DNA from: Rhizobium laguerreae | Lineage (GTDB): Bacteria; Pseudomonadota; Alphaproteobacteria; Rhizobiales; Rhizobiaceae | NCBI RefSeq assembly: GCF_002008165.1 | Contig: NZ_MRDM01000029.1 | Span: 310,001 to 374,000, forward strand | Direction of reading: 5' to 3' | Length of the DNA stretch: 64,000 nucleotides | Shown here: positions 1-8,319 of the stretch, piece after piece | Numbering within the stretch: the first letter of the stretch is position 1 | Layout: each line of letters opens with the position of its first letter | Notes under the pieces: model-generated | Databases searched by the model: none | Seen by the model: only the letters and a program-made list of their open reading frames with translations | What the model was told of the DNA's origin: nothing | Made by a program: the position numbers and the translations under genes

Positions 1-1
1 C

Positions 2-403
2 ATCGGCGCCGACGGCCTGCATATCGGCCAGGAGGACATGGATGCGCGCAAAGCGCGGGCGATGATCGGTCCCGAGATGATCCTCGGCCTATCGGTCGAG
101 AACGAGGCACTTGCCGGTGCCGTCGATCCTCATCTCGCCGATTACACCGGCGTCGGGCCGGTGTTTGCGACACCGACCAAGGCCGATCACAAGCAGCCGA
201 TCGGCTTTGACGGACTTGCAAGGCTGGTAAAGGCCTCGCCGGTGCCATCGGTCGCGATCGGCGGACTCAAGGCCGATCATGTCGCCCAGGTGTTCGCCGC
301 AGGCGCCAAGGGACTTGCCGTCGTTTCGGCCATCTGCGGCACGCCCGACCCCGAAGCGGCCACGCGCCGCATCGCTGCAGAAATTCGAAAGGCCCGCGCA
401 TGA
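2..403 (+). CDS. thiE: Thiamine-phosphate synthase (C-terminal part, cut by window edge)
   Basis: ThiE joins the pyrimidine (HMP-PP) and thiazole phosphate moieties to give thiamine monophosphate in the cytoplasm. The frame is open from base 2. It begins with the family signature GADGLHIGQED, which lies in the middle of a typical ThiE of about 210 residues, so roughly the first 80 residues are outside the window. Further ThiE landmarks follow: a TGVGPVFATPTK segment (phosphate and pyrimidine binding), then AIGGL and a GLAVVSAI phosphate-binding end of the TIM barrel. The stop overlaps the thiD start by four bases (ATGA), indicating translational coupling in one operon. Any TPP riboswitch would lie upstream and cannot be seen. 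Confidence 0.95.
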   Translation: MGADGLHIGQEDMDARKARAMIGPEMILGLSVENEALAGAVDPHLADYTGVGPVFATPTKADHKQPIGFDGLARLVKASPVPSVAIGGLKADHVAQVFAAGAKGLAVVSAICGTPDPEAATRRIAAEIRKARA

Positions 404-1209
404 TCCGCAACGTTCTCTCCATCGCCGGCTCCGATCCCTCCGGCGGCGCCGGCATCCAGGCCGATCTCAAGGCCTTTTCCGCCCGCGGCGTCTACGGCAT
501 GGCGGTGCTGACCGCACTGACGGCGCAGAACACGCAAGGCGTCAGCGGCGTGCACCTGGTGCCACCGCAATTCGTCGCCGACCAGATCAATGCCGTCTTT
601 GCGGATGTGCGCGTTGATGCCGTCAAGATCGGCATGATCGCCAATGCCGGCATCGCCGACGCCGTTGCCGGTGCGCTGACTGACCACCGCGATATTCCGA
701 TCGTCATCGACCCTGTCATGATCGCCAAGGGTGGAGCCGCCTTGCTCGCGCCTGAAGCGGTCGACGTGTTGACCCGGCGGCTGCTGCCGCTTGCCACGCT
801 TCTGACCCCGAACCTACCGGAAGCTGCCGCCCTGCTGCACCAGCCGGTGGCGACAAACCGAGCTGACATGGCGGCGCAGGCCGAGCGCCTGCTGGCGCTT
901 GGGCCGGCCGCGGTGCTGGTCAAGGGCGGACATCTCGACAGCGACGAGAGCCCTGACGTGCTTGCCACGGCCGCCCGCCTGCACTGGTTCGAAGCCTCGC
1001 GCGTGCCGACCAAGAATACCCACGGCACCGGCTGCACGCTCTCCAGCGCCCTGGCGGCCGAGCTCGCCAAGGGCGCCTCAGCGCGGGAGGCCGTCGCCAT
1101 CGCCAAGGATTACCTCGCCGGCGCGGTCGCGGCTGCCGGACACCTTACCGTCGGCTCCGGCCACGGCCCAGTGCAGCATTTTCATGCGCTCTGGAAAGAC
1201 GGCGAATAG
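400..1209 (+). CDS. thiD: Hydroxymethylpyrimidine/phosphomethylpyrimidine kinase
   Basis: ThiD phosphorylates HMP and then HMP-P to give HMP-PP, the pyrimidine substrate of ThiE. The 269-residue protein has normal length for the ribokinase-like ThiD family. The N-terminus SIAGSDPSGGAGIQAD is the substrate-binding signature. DPVMIAKGG lies near residue 105, VLVKGGH near 170, and the C-terminal NTHGTGCTLSSALAA is the anion hole/catalytic motif with its Asp/Cys region. The start overlaps the thiE stop by four bases. A rho-independent terminator follows about 30 bases after the stop, so thiE-thiD ends a transcription unit. Confidence 0.96.
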   Translation: MIRNVLSIAGSDPSGGAGIQADLKAFSARGVYGMAVLTALTAQNTQGVSGVHLVPPQFVADQINAVFADVRVDAVKIGMIANAGIADAVAGALTDHRDIPIVIDPVMIAKGGAALLAPEAVDVLTRRLLPLATLLTPNLPEAAALLHQPVATNRADMAAQAERLLALGPAAVLVKGGHLDSDESPDVLATAARLHWFEASRVPTKNTHGTGCTLSSALAAELAKGASAREAVAIAKDYLAGAVAAAGHLTVGSGHGPVQHFHALWKDGE

Positions 1210-1240
1210 ACGCTCGCTCAACCAACATATCGCCAATCGA

Positions 1241-1269
1241 AACGGCCCGGCCCTTCCTGGGCCGTTTTT
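1241..1269 (+). terminator. Rho-independent terminator after thiD
   Basis: Perfect 8-bp arms AACGGCCC (1241-1248) and GGGCCGTT (1259-1266) with a 10-base loop are followed by further T residues (five in a row counting the stem end). It stands 31 bases after the thiD stop, in the 217-bp gap before the GNAT gene. The rest of that gap holds no gene. Confidence 0.8.
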
Positions 1270-1426
1270 GCGTTCGGCACCTACCTGGCGTTGAAACCCT
1301 GGGGCCAGCGGCGGCATGCCTTTGGCCGTTTGAAAAACCTAGTTGACAAGCCCGGCCGGATAGCCAAGTCTATGACACTAAAAGGGGATATGTTCTGCAA
1401 TAACGGAATAACTGGAGGATTGACAG

Positions 1427-1906
1427 GTGCCAGACCTGCTTGTGAGCCTATATTCCACAGAGCTCGCCGACCTGAAAAGCAAAGCCGACGATGTCGGCAT
1501 CTCCATCCGTCCGGCCCTCCCACCGGAACTGCATCTTATCGTCAGCTGGGTTCGCGAACGGTTCAGCGAGAACTGGGCCAGCGAAGTCGCGGTCGCCTTT
1601 TCCCGCCAGCCCGTTGCCTGCCTGATCGCCGTTGAAGCAGGCAAGCTGCTCGGCTTTGCCTGCTACGACACGACGGCGCGCGGCTTCTTCGGCCCGACCG
1701 GCGTCGATCCCGATGCGCGCGGCAAAGGGATCGGGCTCGCCCTCTTTTCCGCCTGCCTTCAGACCATGAAGGCGCTCGGTCACGCCTATGCCTTCATCGG
1801 CGATGCCGGGCCGGTCGATTTCTACGCCAAGACCGCAGGCGCAATCGTCATCCCCGCCCCCGATAAGGGCATCTACGAAGGCATGCTGAGAAGTATGCCG
1901 AAATGA
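1427..1906 (+). CDS. GNAT-family N-acetyltransferase
   Basis: A 159-residue protein with a GNAT fold. The acetyl-CoA pyrophosphate loop is seen as RGKGIGLALFSACL around residues 104-117, preceded by a beta-strand GFFGPTGVDPDA. A late FIGDAGPVDFYAKTAGA segment matches the usual beta5/alpha4 region with the conserved Tyr. The start is GTG, chosen because a GGAGG box sits about nine bases upstream. The acceptor cannot be deduced from sequence. The gene lies only 24 bp before a NagZ-like hydrolase, so it may acetylate an amino sugar or peptide in the same pathway; this is inference from context. Confidence 0.8.
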   Translation: MPDLLVSLYSTELADLKSKADDVGISIRPALPPELHLIVSWVRERFSENWASEVAVAFSRQPVACLIAVEAGKLLGFACYDTTARGFFGPTGVDPDARGKGIGLALFSACLQTMKALGHAYAFIGDAGPVDFYAKTAGAIVIPAPDKGIYEGMLRSMPK

Positions 1907-1930
1907 CCATCTGATCCCGGAGCACCAGAA

Positions 1931-2953
1931 TTGTCCTCGACCCCGCTCGCCCTTTTCGTCGGCCTTCCGAATCCCACTATCTCGGATGATGAATTCGCCC
2001 TCTTTCGCGACACCAATCCGCTCGGCCTCTTCGTCGGCCGGCGCAATCAGCGCGAGCCGGAGCAGACGAGGCGGCTGATCGAGCGCTTCCGCGAAGCCGT
2101 CGGCCGCGACGACGCGCCTGTCTTCACCGACCAGGAAGGCGGCCGCGTCCAGCATCTCGATGCCGGCCCCTGGCCGCTCTTCCGCAGTTTCGGCCAGTTC
2201 GCCGAACTTGCGCGCCGCGATTTCGATCTCGGCAAAAAAGCATTGCGCCTTTCCTCCCAGGCCATGGGCGCGATGATGACGGAACTTGGCCTTTCCAGCG
2301 GATGCTCGCCCGTTCTCGATCTCGTCTTCGAGACGACGAGCGCGGTCATCGGCGCCCGCTCCTTTGGCCCTGATCCCGATTTCATCGCTGCCCTCGGCCG
2401 CGAGGTGGTCGATGGTCTGCTCGAGACCGGCAACATGCCTGTTATCAAGCACATACCCGGCCATGGCCGTGCGACGCTCGACTCCCACAAGGAGCGTCCG
2501 GTGGTCAATGCCAGCCGCGAGACGCTTACCGCCACCGATTTCAAGCCCTTCGTGGCGCTGAAGGATACGCCTTGGGCGATGGTCGCCCATGTCGTCTATT
2601 CGGCCTATGACGCGGAGCTGCCGGCGTCCGTCTCGCCTGTTATGCACGACGTGATCCGCAACGACATGGGTTATGACGGCGTGCTGATTTCCGACTGCAT
2701 CTTCATGCAGTCGCTCTCCGGCACCCTTCCGGAGCGCGTCAAACAGGTGCTCGACGCAGGCTTCGACATCGCGCTCCACAGCCATGGCGACATCCCGGAA
2801 AGCGAAGCAGCCGCCAAGGCCGCCCGTCCGCTGACCGAAGCCGCCCTCAAGCGCATCACCGCCGGCAAGGCCCGCCTCGGCAATCTCAAGATCGATGTCC
2901 GCGCCGCCCATACTGAAGTCGAAGACATGTTTGCAAGCGCGCTGGTCTCCTGA
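1931..2953 (+). CDS. nagZ: NagZ-like beta-N-acetylhexosaminidase (glycoside hydrolase family 3)
   Basis: GH3 NagZ enzymes cleave terminal beta-linked GlcNAc, for example from GlcNAc-anhydroMurNAc or chito-oligosaccharides. The 340-residue protein has the family features in order: FTDQEGGRVQ near residue 65, the catalytic-loop motif KHIPGHGRATLDSH near residues 172-186 (His/Asp general acid-base pair), and DGVLISDC near 250 with the nucleophile Asp. No signal peptide is seen, so it should act in the cytoplasm on imported sugars. It starts with TTG after a GGAGC box. It is followed 43 bp later by an oligosaccharide-type ABC importer, which suggests hydrolysis of the transported disaccharide. 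Which of the two substrates is used cannot be told from sequence. Confidence 0.85.
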   Translation: MSSTPLALFVGLPNPTISDDEFALFRDTNPLGLFVGRRNQREPEQTRRLIERFREAVGRDDAPVFTDQEGGRVQHLDAGPWPLFRSFGQFAELARRDFDLGKKALRLSSQAMGAMMTELGLSSGCSPVLDLVFETTSAVIGARSFGPDPDFIAALGREVVDGLLETGNMPVIKHIPGHGRATLDSHKERPVVNASRETLTATDFKPFVALKDTPWAMVAHVVYSAYDAELPASVSPVMHDVIRNDMGYDGVLISDCIFMQSLSGTLPERVKQVLDAGFDIALHSHGDIPESEAAAKAARPLTEAALKRITAGKARLGNLKIDVRAAHTEVEDMFASALVS

Positions 2954-2996
2954 CCGGCACCTCATCTCTCACCGCATAAGAAAAGGGGAATAAAAC

Positions 2997-4640
2997 ATGA
3001 AAAAATATCTTCTTGCCGCCGCGCTAACGCTGCTTTCCGGATCCGCCATGGCGCAAACGGTGCTGACGGCGAATATCGAACCGGCGACGACCTGGGTTCG
3101 CAACTTCAACCCGTTCAACCAGACCTCGGCGCGCCAGTCGACGCTCGATTTCATCTACGAGCCGCTGGTCGTCTTCAACCGCTTCGACAGCAACAAGCCG
3201 GTCTATCGCCTGGCCGAAAGCTTCAAGCTCTCCGATGATCTGAAGAGCATCGAATTCAAGCTGCGCTCAGACCTGAAATGGTCTGACGGCAAGCCGCTGA
3301 CGGCAGCCGACGTCAAGTTCACCTACGATTACCTGAAGAAATTCCCGGCGCTCGACTTCGTCAGCATCTGGACCTTCGTCACCGATATCAAGGCCGTCGA
3401 CGGCCAGACGGTGCGCTTCACGCTCGCCAATCCGAGCTCGCTTGCGGCCGAACAGATCTCGCAGCTACCGATCGTTCCGGAACATGTCTGGAAGGACGTC
3501 GCCGATCCCGTGACTTTCGCCAACGAGACCCCTGTTGGTAGCGGCCCGCTGACAGAAGTGCCGCGCTTCACCGGCCAGACCTATGACCAGTGCCGCAACC
3601 CGCACTATTGGGACAACGCTCATCTGAAGGTCGATTGCATGCGCTTCCCGCAGCTTGCCGACAACAACCAGATCCTGACGGCAACGGCCGACGGCACGCT
3701 CGACTGGGGCGTCTCCTTCATTCCCGATATCGACAATGTCTATGTTTCCAAGGATCCTGCGCACTTCCATTACTGGTATTCGCCAAGCAGCATGGTCGCC
3801 TTTCTGTTCAACTTGGAAACGGCAAACGAGAACAACAAGAAGGCCTTCAACGACCTGAAATTCCGCCGTGCTGTCTCGATGGCGCTCGACCGCAAGACGA
3901 TGATCGAGGTCGCCGGCTACGGCTATCCGACGCTGAACGAAGACCCCGGCCTGATGGGCGAGCTTTACAAGAGCTGGGCGGACCCGTCCGTCAAGGCCGA
4001 CTTCGGGAAGTTTGCAACCTATGATGCCGATGCAGCCAAGGCCCTGCTCGACGAGGCAGGCTACAAGGACAAGGACGGCGACGGCTTCCGCGACAATCCC
4101 GACGGCAGTAAGATCTCCTTCTCCATCATTGTCCCGAATTCATGGACGGACTGGGTCGACACAGTCAACATCGCCGTGGAAGGCATCCAGGCTGTCGGCC
4201 TCGACGCCAAGATCGAAACGCCGGAGGAAGCCGTCTGGACCGGCAACCTCATCAACGGCACCTTCGATGCGGCGATCAACAGCTTGCCGGCATCGGCTTC
4301 GCCCTATTACCCCTATAAGCGCGCCTTCAGCGCCTCGGACAAGGGCAAGACCCGCTTCACCGCGCAGCGCTGGTTCAATCCGGAGGTCGAAAAACTCGTC
4401 ACCGAGTTCACTCATACCGCCGATCTTGCCAAGCAGAAGGACGCGATGAACAAGGCGCAACGCATCGTCGCCGAAAACATGCCGATGATTCCCGTCTTCA
4501 ACAATCCGAACTGGTATCAGTACAACACCAAGCGCTTCAGCGGCTGGTCGACCAAGGAAAACCCCTTCGTCAATCCGTCGATCTCCCGGACCAACCCGGC
4601 ACGCCTGCTGAACCTGCTGGCCCTCGAGCCGGTCAAGTAA
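2997..4640 (+). CDS. Family-5 ABC substrate-binding protein, chito-oligosaccharide-binding-protein type
   Basis: A 547-residue periplasmic binding protein of the SBP_bac_5 family, with a clear signal peptide (cleavage after SGSAMA, about residue 19). Most members bind peptides. From memory of the family, this one resembles the chitin-oligosaccharide/cellobiose-binding branch (Vibrio CBP type). That branch shares the VRNFNPFN start, a DFIYEPLVVFN block, a NETPVGSGP block, a HYWYSP segment and the RLLNLLALEPVK-like tail. The gene follows a GH3 hexosaminidase and precedes two permeases and two ATPases. The likely ligand is therefore a beta-linked GlcNAc oligosaccharide or a related beta-glycoside. 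A binding assay would be needed to decide; a peptide ligand is not excluded. Confidence 0.85.
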   Translation: MKKYLLAAALTLLSGSAMAQTVLTANIEPATTWVRNFNPFNQTSARQSTLDFIYEPLVVFNRFDSNKPVYRLAESFKLSDDLKSIEFKLRSDLKWSDGKPLTAADVKFTYDYLKKFPALDFVSIWTFVTDIKAVDGQTVRFTLANPSSLAAEQISQLPIVPEHVWKDVADPVTFANETPVGSGPLTEVPRFTGQTYDQCRNPHYWDNAHLKVDCMRFPQLADNNQILTATADGTLDWGVSFIPDIDNVYVSKDPAHFHYWYSPSSMVAFLFNLETANENNKKAFNDLKFRRAVSMALDRKTMIEVAGYGYPTLNEDPGLMGELYKSWADPSVKADFGKFATYDADAAKALLDEAGYKDKDGDGFRDNPDGSKISFSIIVPNSWTDWVDTVNIAVEGIQAVGLDAKIETPEEAVWTGNLINGTFDAAINSLPASASPYYPYKRAFSASDKGKTRFTAQRWFNPEVEKLVTEFTHTADLAKQKDAMNKAQRIVAENMPMIPVFNNPNWYQYNTKRFSGWSTKENPFVNPSISRTNPARLLNLLALEPVK

Positions 4641-4654
4641 GCATCGCAATCCTC

Positions 4655-4679
4655 CGGAGCGGCGTAAAGCGCCGCTCCG
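4655..4679 (+). other. Intercistronic hairpin after the binding-protein gene
   Basis: A perfect 10-bp inverted repeat, CGGAGCGGCG and CGCCGCTCCG, with a 5-base loop lies between the binding protein and the first permease. There is no T-run. Hairpins in this position usually stabilise the binding-protein mRNA or partly terminate transcription, giving more binding protein than permease. Confidence 0.65.
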
Positions 4680-4695
4680 TCACGACGGAGTCCCC

Positions 4696-5673
4696 ATGGC
4701 TTTTCTGCTTCGCCGCCTCGTCTTCTACATGGCAGCTTTCATCGCGGCAGCGACGATCAATTTCTTCCTGCCGCGTCTGATGCCGGGCGATCCGGTGCAG
4801 ATCATGTTCTCAAGCGCCGGCACCGAATTGCCGCCGGAAAGCCTGCAGGCGCTGAAACTCACCTTCGGCTTCGTCGACGGCCCGCTCTGGCAACAATACC
4901 TCACCTATCTCGGCAGCATCTTCACCGGCGATCTCGGCCGCTCGATCAAGTATTTCCCGCTGCCCGTCACCTCCGTGCTCGGCAATGCGCTCATCTGGAC
5001 CGTCGGCCTGATGGGCACAGCGACCATCGTCAGCTTCGCGATCGGCACCTTTCTCGGCATCGTCGCCGCCTGGCGACGCGGCAGCACGTTCGATGTCATC
5101 GTCTCCGTCGGCGCGATCTTCGCCACCTCGGTGCCGGCCGTCGTCACCTCGCTGATCGTGCTCTTCATCTTCGGCTTCACGCTCGGCTGGTTTCCGAACG
5201 GCTATGCCGCCGACCCATCGCTCGATCCCGCCTTCAGCCTGCAATATATCGGCAGCCTCGCCTACCACGGCATCCTGCCGATGGTGACGCTCTGCACCGT
5301 GCTGATCGGCGGCTTCACCGTCACCATGCGCAACAACATGATCAATCTGCTCGGCGAGGACTATATCGTCATGGCCCGCGCCAAGGGCCTTTCGGATCGG
5401 CATGTGATGCTGTGGTACGCGGCGCGCAACGCCCTGCTGCCGACCGTCTCCAGCCTTGCCATCGCCATCGGCACCATCCTCGGCGGATCGCTGGTGACGG
5501 AGGTCGTCTATAATTATCCCGGCCTCGGCAACATTCTCTACCAGGCGATCCTCGCCCGGGACTACCCTGTCATCCAGGGCCAGCTCCTCATCATGACCGC
5601 AACCATGCTGATCGCCAATTTTATCGTCGACGTCAGTTATGTGCTGCTCGATCCCAGGCTGAAGGGAGCGTGA
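4696..5673 (+). CDS. ABC transporter permease, DppB/OppB type
   Basis: A 325-residue inner-membrane permease of the BPD_transp_1 family. The first transmembrane helix is at residues 1-30, followed by a periplasmic loop (MPGDPVQIMF) typical of DppB. Several helices follow in the core, and the EAA loop reads near DYIVMARAKGLSDRHVMLWYA, about residues 222-242, where it contacts the ATPases. The protein ends in the usual DVSYVLLDPRLK. It is one of two permeases of the importer that begins with the binding protein at 2997. The downstream permease starts two bases after its stop. Confidence 0.93.
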   Translation: MAFLLRRLVFYMAAFIAAATINFFLPRLMPGDPVQIMFSSAGTELPPESLQALKLTFGFVDGPLWQQYLTYLGSIFTGDLGRSIKYFPLPVTSVLGNALIWTVGLMGTATIVSFAIGTFLGIVAAWRRGSTFDVIVSVGAIFATSVPAVVTSLIVLFIFGFTLGWFPNGYAADPSLDPAFSLQYIGSLAYHGILPMVTLCTVLIGGFTVTMRNNMINLLGEDYIVMARAKGLSDRHVMLWYAARNALLPTVSSLAIAIGTILGGSLVTEVVYNYPGLGNILYQAILARDYPVIQGQLLIMTATMLIANFIVDVSYVLLDPRLKGA

Positions 5674-5674
5674 A

Positions 5675-6553
5675 ATGAAGACCCTGCTTCAAAACCGCAA
5701 GGCGCTCGTCGGTCTCGTCATTATCGCCTTCATCGTCCTCGTCGCGATCGCAGCGCCGCTGCTGACGCAGTACGATCCCGCCGCCCGCACCGGGCGGCCG
5801 CACCAGCCGCCATCGCTCGATCATATCCTCGGCACGACCCGCATCGGCCAGGATGTCTTCGCCCGGCTGATCTACGGTGCCCGTACTTCGCTTGCCGTCG
5901 GCTTCGGCGCCGGCCTGCTGATCACCCTCGTCGGCACCGCGCTCGGCATCATCTCCGGCTATCGCGGCGGCAAGACCGACGAGATCATCAGCTTCTTCAC
6001 CAATATGGTGCTGGTCGTTCCGAACCTGCCGTTGCTCTTGGTGCTTGCCGCCTTCATCGGCCAGGCAAGCCCCCTCGTCATCGCCCTTATCCTCGGCGCC
6101 ACCTCCTGGGCCTGGGGCGCACGCGTCACCCGCGCCGAAACGCTCTCCGTCAAGCAGAAGGATTTCGTCAAATCGGCCGAGATGATGGGTGAGCCGCAAT
6201 GGCGTATCATGACATTCGAGATTTTTCCCAACGTGATTTCAATCGTCGGCATCAACTTCATCGGCAGCGTCATCTTCGCGATCATCACCGAGGCGACGCT
6301 CGAGTTCCTCGGCCTCGGCGATCCGAGAGCGATCTCCTGGGGCACCATGCTCTACAATGCGCAGAAGGCCTCGGCCCTTTCGGTCGGCGCCTGGTGGGAT
6401 ATCCTCACGCCCTGTTTCGCACTCGCCTTCCTCGGTATCGGCATGTCACTCTTGAATTTCGCTGTCGACGAGATCGCCAATCCGCGGCTGCGCACCGGCA
6501 ATCACCTGAAGCGCTGGTCCCTGCTCGTCCGCTCCGGGGAGGGCCGCCTGTGA
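5675..6553 (+). CDS. ABC transporter permease, DppC/OppC type
   Basis: A 292-residue permease, the partner of the DppB-type protein just upstream. An N-terminal helix (LVGLVIIAFIVLVAIAAPLL) precedes the periplasmic segment with HILGTTRIGQDVFARLIYGARTS, a hallmark of DppC proteins. The EAA coupling loop is near KSAEMMGEPQWRIMTFEIFPN, about residues 168-188. The C-terminus (INPRL-like IANPRLR) is normal. The stop overlaps the GTG start of the next ATPase gene by four bases, showing tight coupling. Confidence 0.93.
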   Translation: MKTLLQNRKALVGLVIIAFIVLVAIAAPLLTQYDPAARTGRPHQPPSLDHILGTTRIGQDVFARLIYGARTSLAVGFGAGLLITLVGTALGIISGYRGGKTDEIISFFTNMVLVVPNLPLLLVLAAFIGQASPLVIALILGATSWAWGARVTRAETLSVKQKDFVKSAEMMGEPQWRIMTFEIFPNVISIVGINFIGSVIFAIITEATLEFLGLGDPRAISWGTMLYNAQKASALSVGAWWDILTPCFALAFLGIGMSLLNFAVDEIANPRLRTGNHLKRWSLLVRSGEGRL

Positions 6554-7353
6554 CGCAGCCGCTGCTTTCAGTGAGGAACCTCACCATCGACTATATCGGC
6601 GAGGAGAAGGACTTCCGCGCCGTCAACGATGTCAGCTTCGACGTCGCGCCGGGCGAGGTCTTCGGCCTTGCCGGCGAATCCGGCTGCGGCAAGAGCACCA
6701 TCGCTTTTGCCATCAGCCGCCTGCACAAACCGCCGGCGCTGATCCGCAAGGAGAGCCGTATCCTGCTCGACGGTCGCGACGTGCTCGGCCTCAACAGGCA
6801 GGCGCTCAGTGCGTTCCGCTGGCGCGAGGTCGCCATGGTGTTCCAGAGCGCCATGAACTCGCTGAACCCGGTGCTGCGCATCGAAACGCAATTCTACGAC
6901 ATGCTGCGCACCCACAAGGGGATGAGCCGCACGGAAGCCCGTGAGCGCACCGCCGAGATGCTGACCCTCGTCGATATCGCGCCGGATCGCATGCGCGACT
7001 ATCCGCACCAGTTTTCCGGCGGCATGCGCCAGCGCATCGTTATCGCCATCTGCATGGCGCTCAATCCGAAGCTCGTCGTCATGGACGAACCGACGACGGC
7101 GCTCGACGTCGTCGTCCAGCGCGAGATCCTGCAGCGCATCAACGAATTGCGCCGCAGCTTCGGCTTCTCCGTGCTGTTCATCACCCATGATCTCGGGCTG
7201 ATGGTGCAATTCTGCGACCGCATCGGCATCATGCTATCAGGCCAGTTGGTGGAGCAGAACACGGCCGAGGCGATCTACAGGACGCCCAAGCATGACTACA
7301 CGAAAAAGCTCTGGGCTTCCTTCCCCTCGCTGCGTGGAGGAGTGCTGCTATGA
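6550..7353 (+). CDS. ABC transporter ATPase, DppD/OppD type
   Basis: A 267-residue ATP-binding subunit. Walker A is GESGCGKST near residue 40, the Q-loop follows, the ABC signature is FSGGMRQR near 155, Walker B is LVVMDEPTTALD, and the switch His is in FITHDLG. The GTG at 6550 was chosen as start: it overlaps the preceding stop (GTGA) and gives the normal N-terminus LLSVRNLTIDY. The frame is open further upstream, but that part reads through the permease gene in another frame and is not protein-like. The protein is shorter than typical DppD (about 325) because the C-terminal oligopeptide extension is reduced. It overlaps the second ATPase gene by four bases. Confidence 0.93.
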   Translation: MTQPLLSVRNLTIDYIGEEKDFRAVNDVSFDVAPGEVFGLAGESGCGKSTIAFAISRLHKPPALIRKESRILLDGRDVLGLNRQALSAFRWREVAMVFQSAMNSLNPVLRIETQFYDMLRTHKGMSRTEARERTAEMLTLVDIAPDRMRDYPHQFSGGMRQRIVIAICMALNPKLVVMDEPTTALDVVVQREILQRINELRRSFGFSVLFITHDLGLMVQFCDRIGIMLSGQLVEQNTAEAIYRTPKHDYTKKLWASFPSLRGGVLL

Positions 7354-8249
7354 CAGACGCCATTCTCGCACTCGACACGGTGACCAAGACTTTCGGCCAT
7401 GGCTTCGGGGCCGTGCATGCGGCGCGCGCCATCTCGTTTTCGCTGCATGCCGGCCGGGCGCTGGCGCTCGTTGGCGAATCCGGCAGCGGCAAGACCACCT
7501 GCGCCCGCATGGCGATGCGCGAATATCTGCCGACATCGGGCCGGATTCTCTACAAGGGCCGGCCTGTCGAGGCGGCGAAATCCGCCGAGATCGCCCGTTA
7601 CCGCCGTTCGGTGCAGATGATCTTCCAGGATCCCTTCGCCTCGCTCAACCCGGCCCACACCATCGCCCATCATCTCCGGCGGCCACTCAAACTGCACCGC
7701 CCGGAGATCAAGGGGGCCGAGATCGACGCCGCGATCCGTGAACTTCTGCGGCGCGTCAGGCTCGATCCCGATCTCGTCGCGCCGAAATATCCGCACGAGC
7801 TTTCCGGCGGCCAGCGCCAGCGCATCAACATCGCGCGCGCCTTGGCCGTCAAGCCGGAGGTAATCGTCGCCGACGAACCGACCTCGATGCTCGACGTCTC
7901 CGTGCGCCTCGGCGTGCTGAACCTGTTGAACGAGATGAAGCAGGAGATGAATCTCGGCCTGCTCTATATCACCCATGACATCGCCACCGCCCGTTATGTC
8001 GCCGAGGACATCGCCGTGATGTATGCCGGCCAGATCGTCGAATGGGGCAGCGTCGCCAAGGTGATCGACAATCCGCTGCATCCCTATACAAGGCTGCTGC
8101 TCTCGGCCGTGCCCGATCCCGAAGTCCGGTTCGACGACCCGAAGGCCCGGCTGAGGCCCGACGAGGTGGAGGACATCCGCCGCCGTTCGGCCGTGCCGCG
8201 GGACGACATCGTCGAATTCGAGCAGGATCATTTCATGCGGATGATCTGA
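7350..8249 (+). CDS. ABC transporter ATPase, DppF/OppF type
   Basis: A 299-residue second ATPase of the importer. Walker A GESGSGKTT is near residue 46, a QMIFQDPFASLNP Q-loop is near 90, the signature LSGGQRQRINIARAL is near 150, Walker B VIVADEPTSMLD follows, then the ITHDIATA switch. The C-terminal part (HPYTRLLLSAVPDPE) is the oligopeptide-ABC extension with the expected motif. The ATG overlaps the stop of the preceding ATPase. It is the last recognisable transporter subunit in the cluster that began at 2997; the two ATPases presumably work as a heterodimer. Confidence 0.93.
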   Translation: MTDAILALDTVTKTFGHGFGAVHAARAISFSLHAGRALALVGESGSGKTTCARMAMREYLPTSGRILYKGRPVEAAKSAEIARYRRSVQMIFQDPFASLNPAHTIAHHLRRPLKLHRPEIKGAEIDAAIRELLRRVRLDPDLVAPKYPHELSGGQRQRINIARALAVKPEVIVADEPTSMLDVSVRLGVLNLLNEMKQEMNLGLLYITHDIATARYVAEDIAVMYAGQIVEWGSVAKVIDNPLHPYTRLLLSAVPDPEVRFDDPKARLRPDEVEDIRRRSAVPRDDIVEFEQDHFMRMI

Positions 8250-8319
8250 GGCCGGCTTGCTGGCCTCATCTGGCGCCCCATGCTAGGGGACGGTCTCTTT
8301 CAGATGAGGCGATACCGTC

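Noticed and set aside
1343..1376. TTGACA before the GNAT gene as a promoter
   Set aside because: The -35 is perfect, but no -10 lies at 15-19 bases; the nearest TATGAC is 22 bases away.
1448..2965. Long reverse-strand frame over the GNAT and NagZ-like genes
   Set aside because: The forward genes show catalytic motifs; the reverse frame is a composition artefact.
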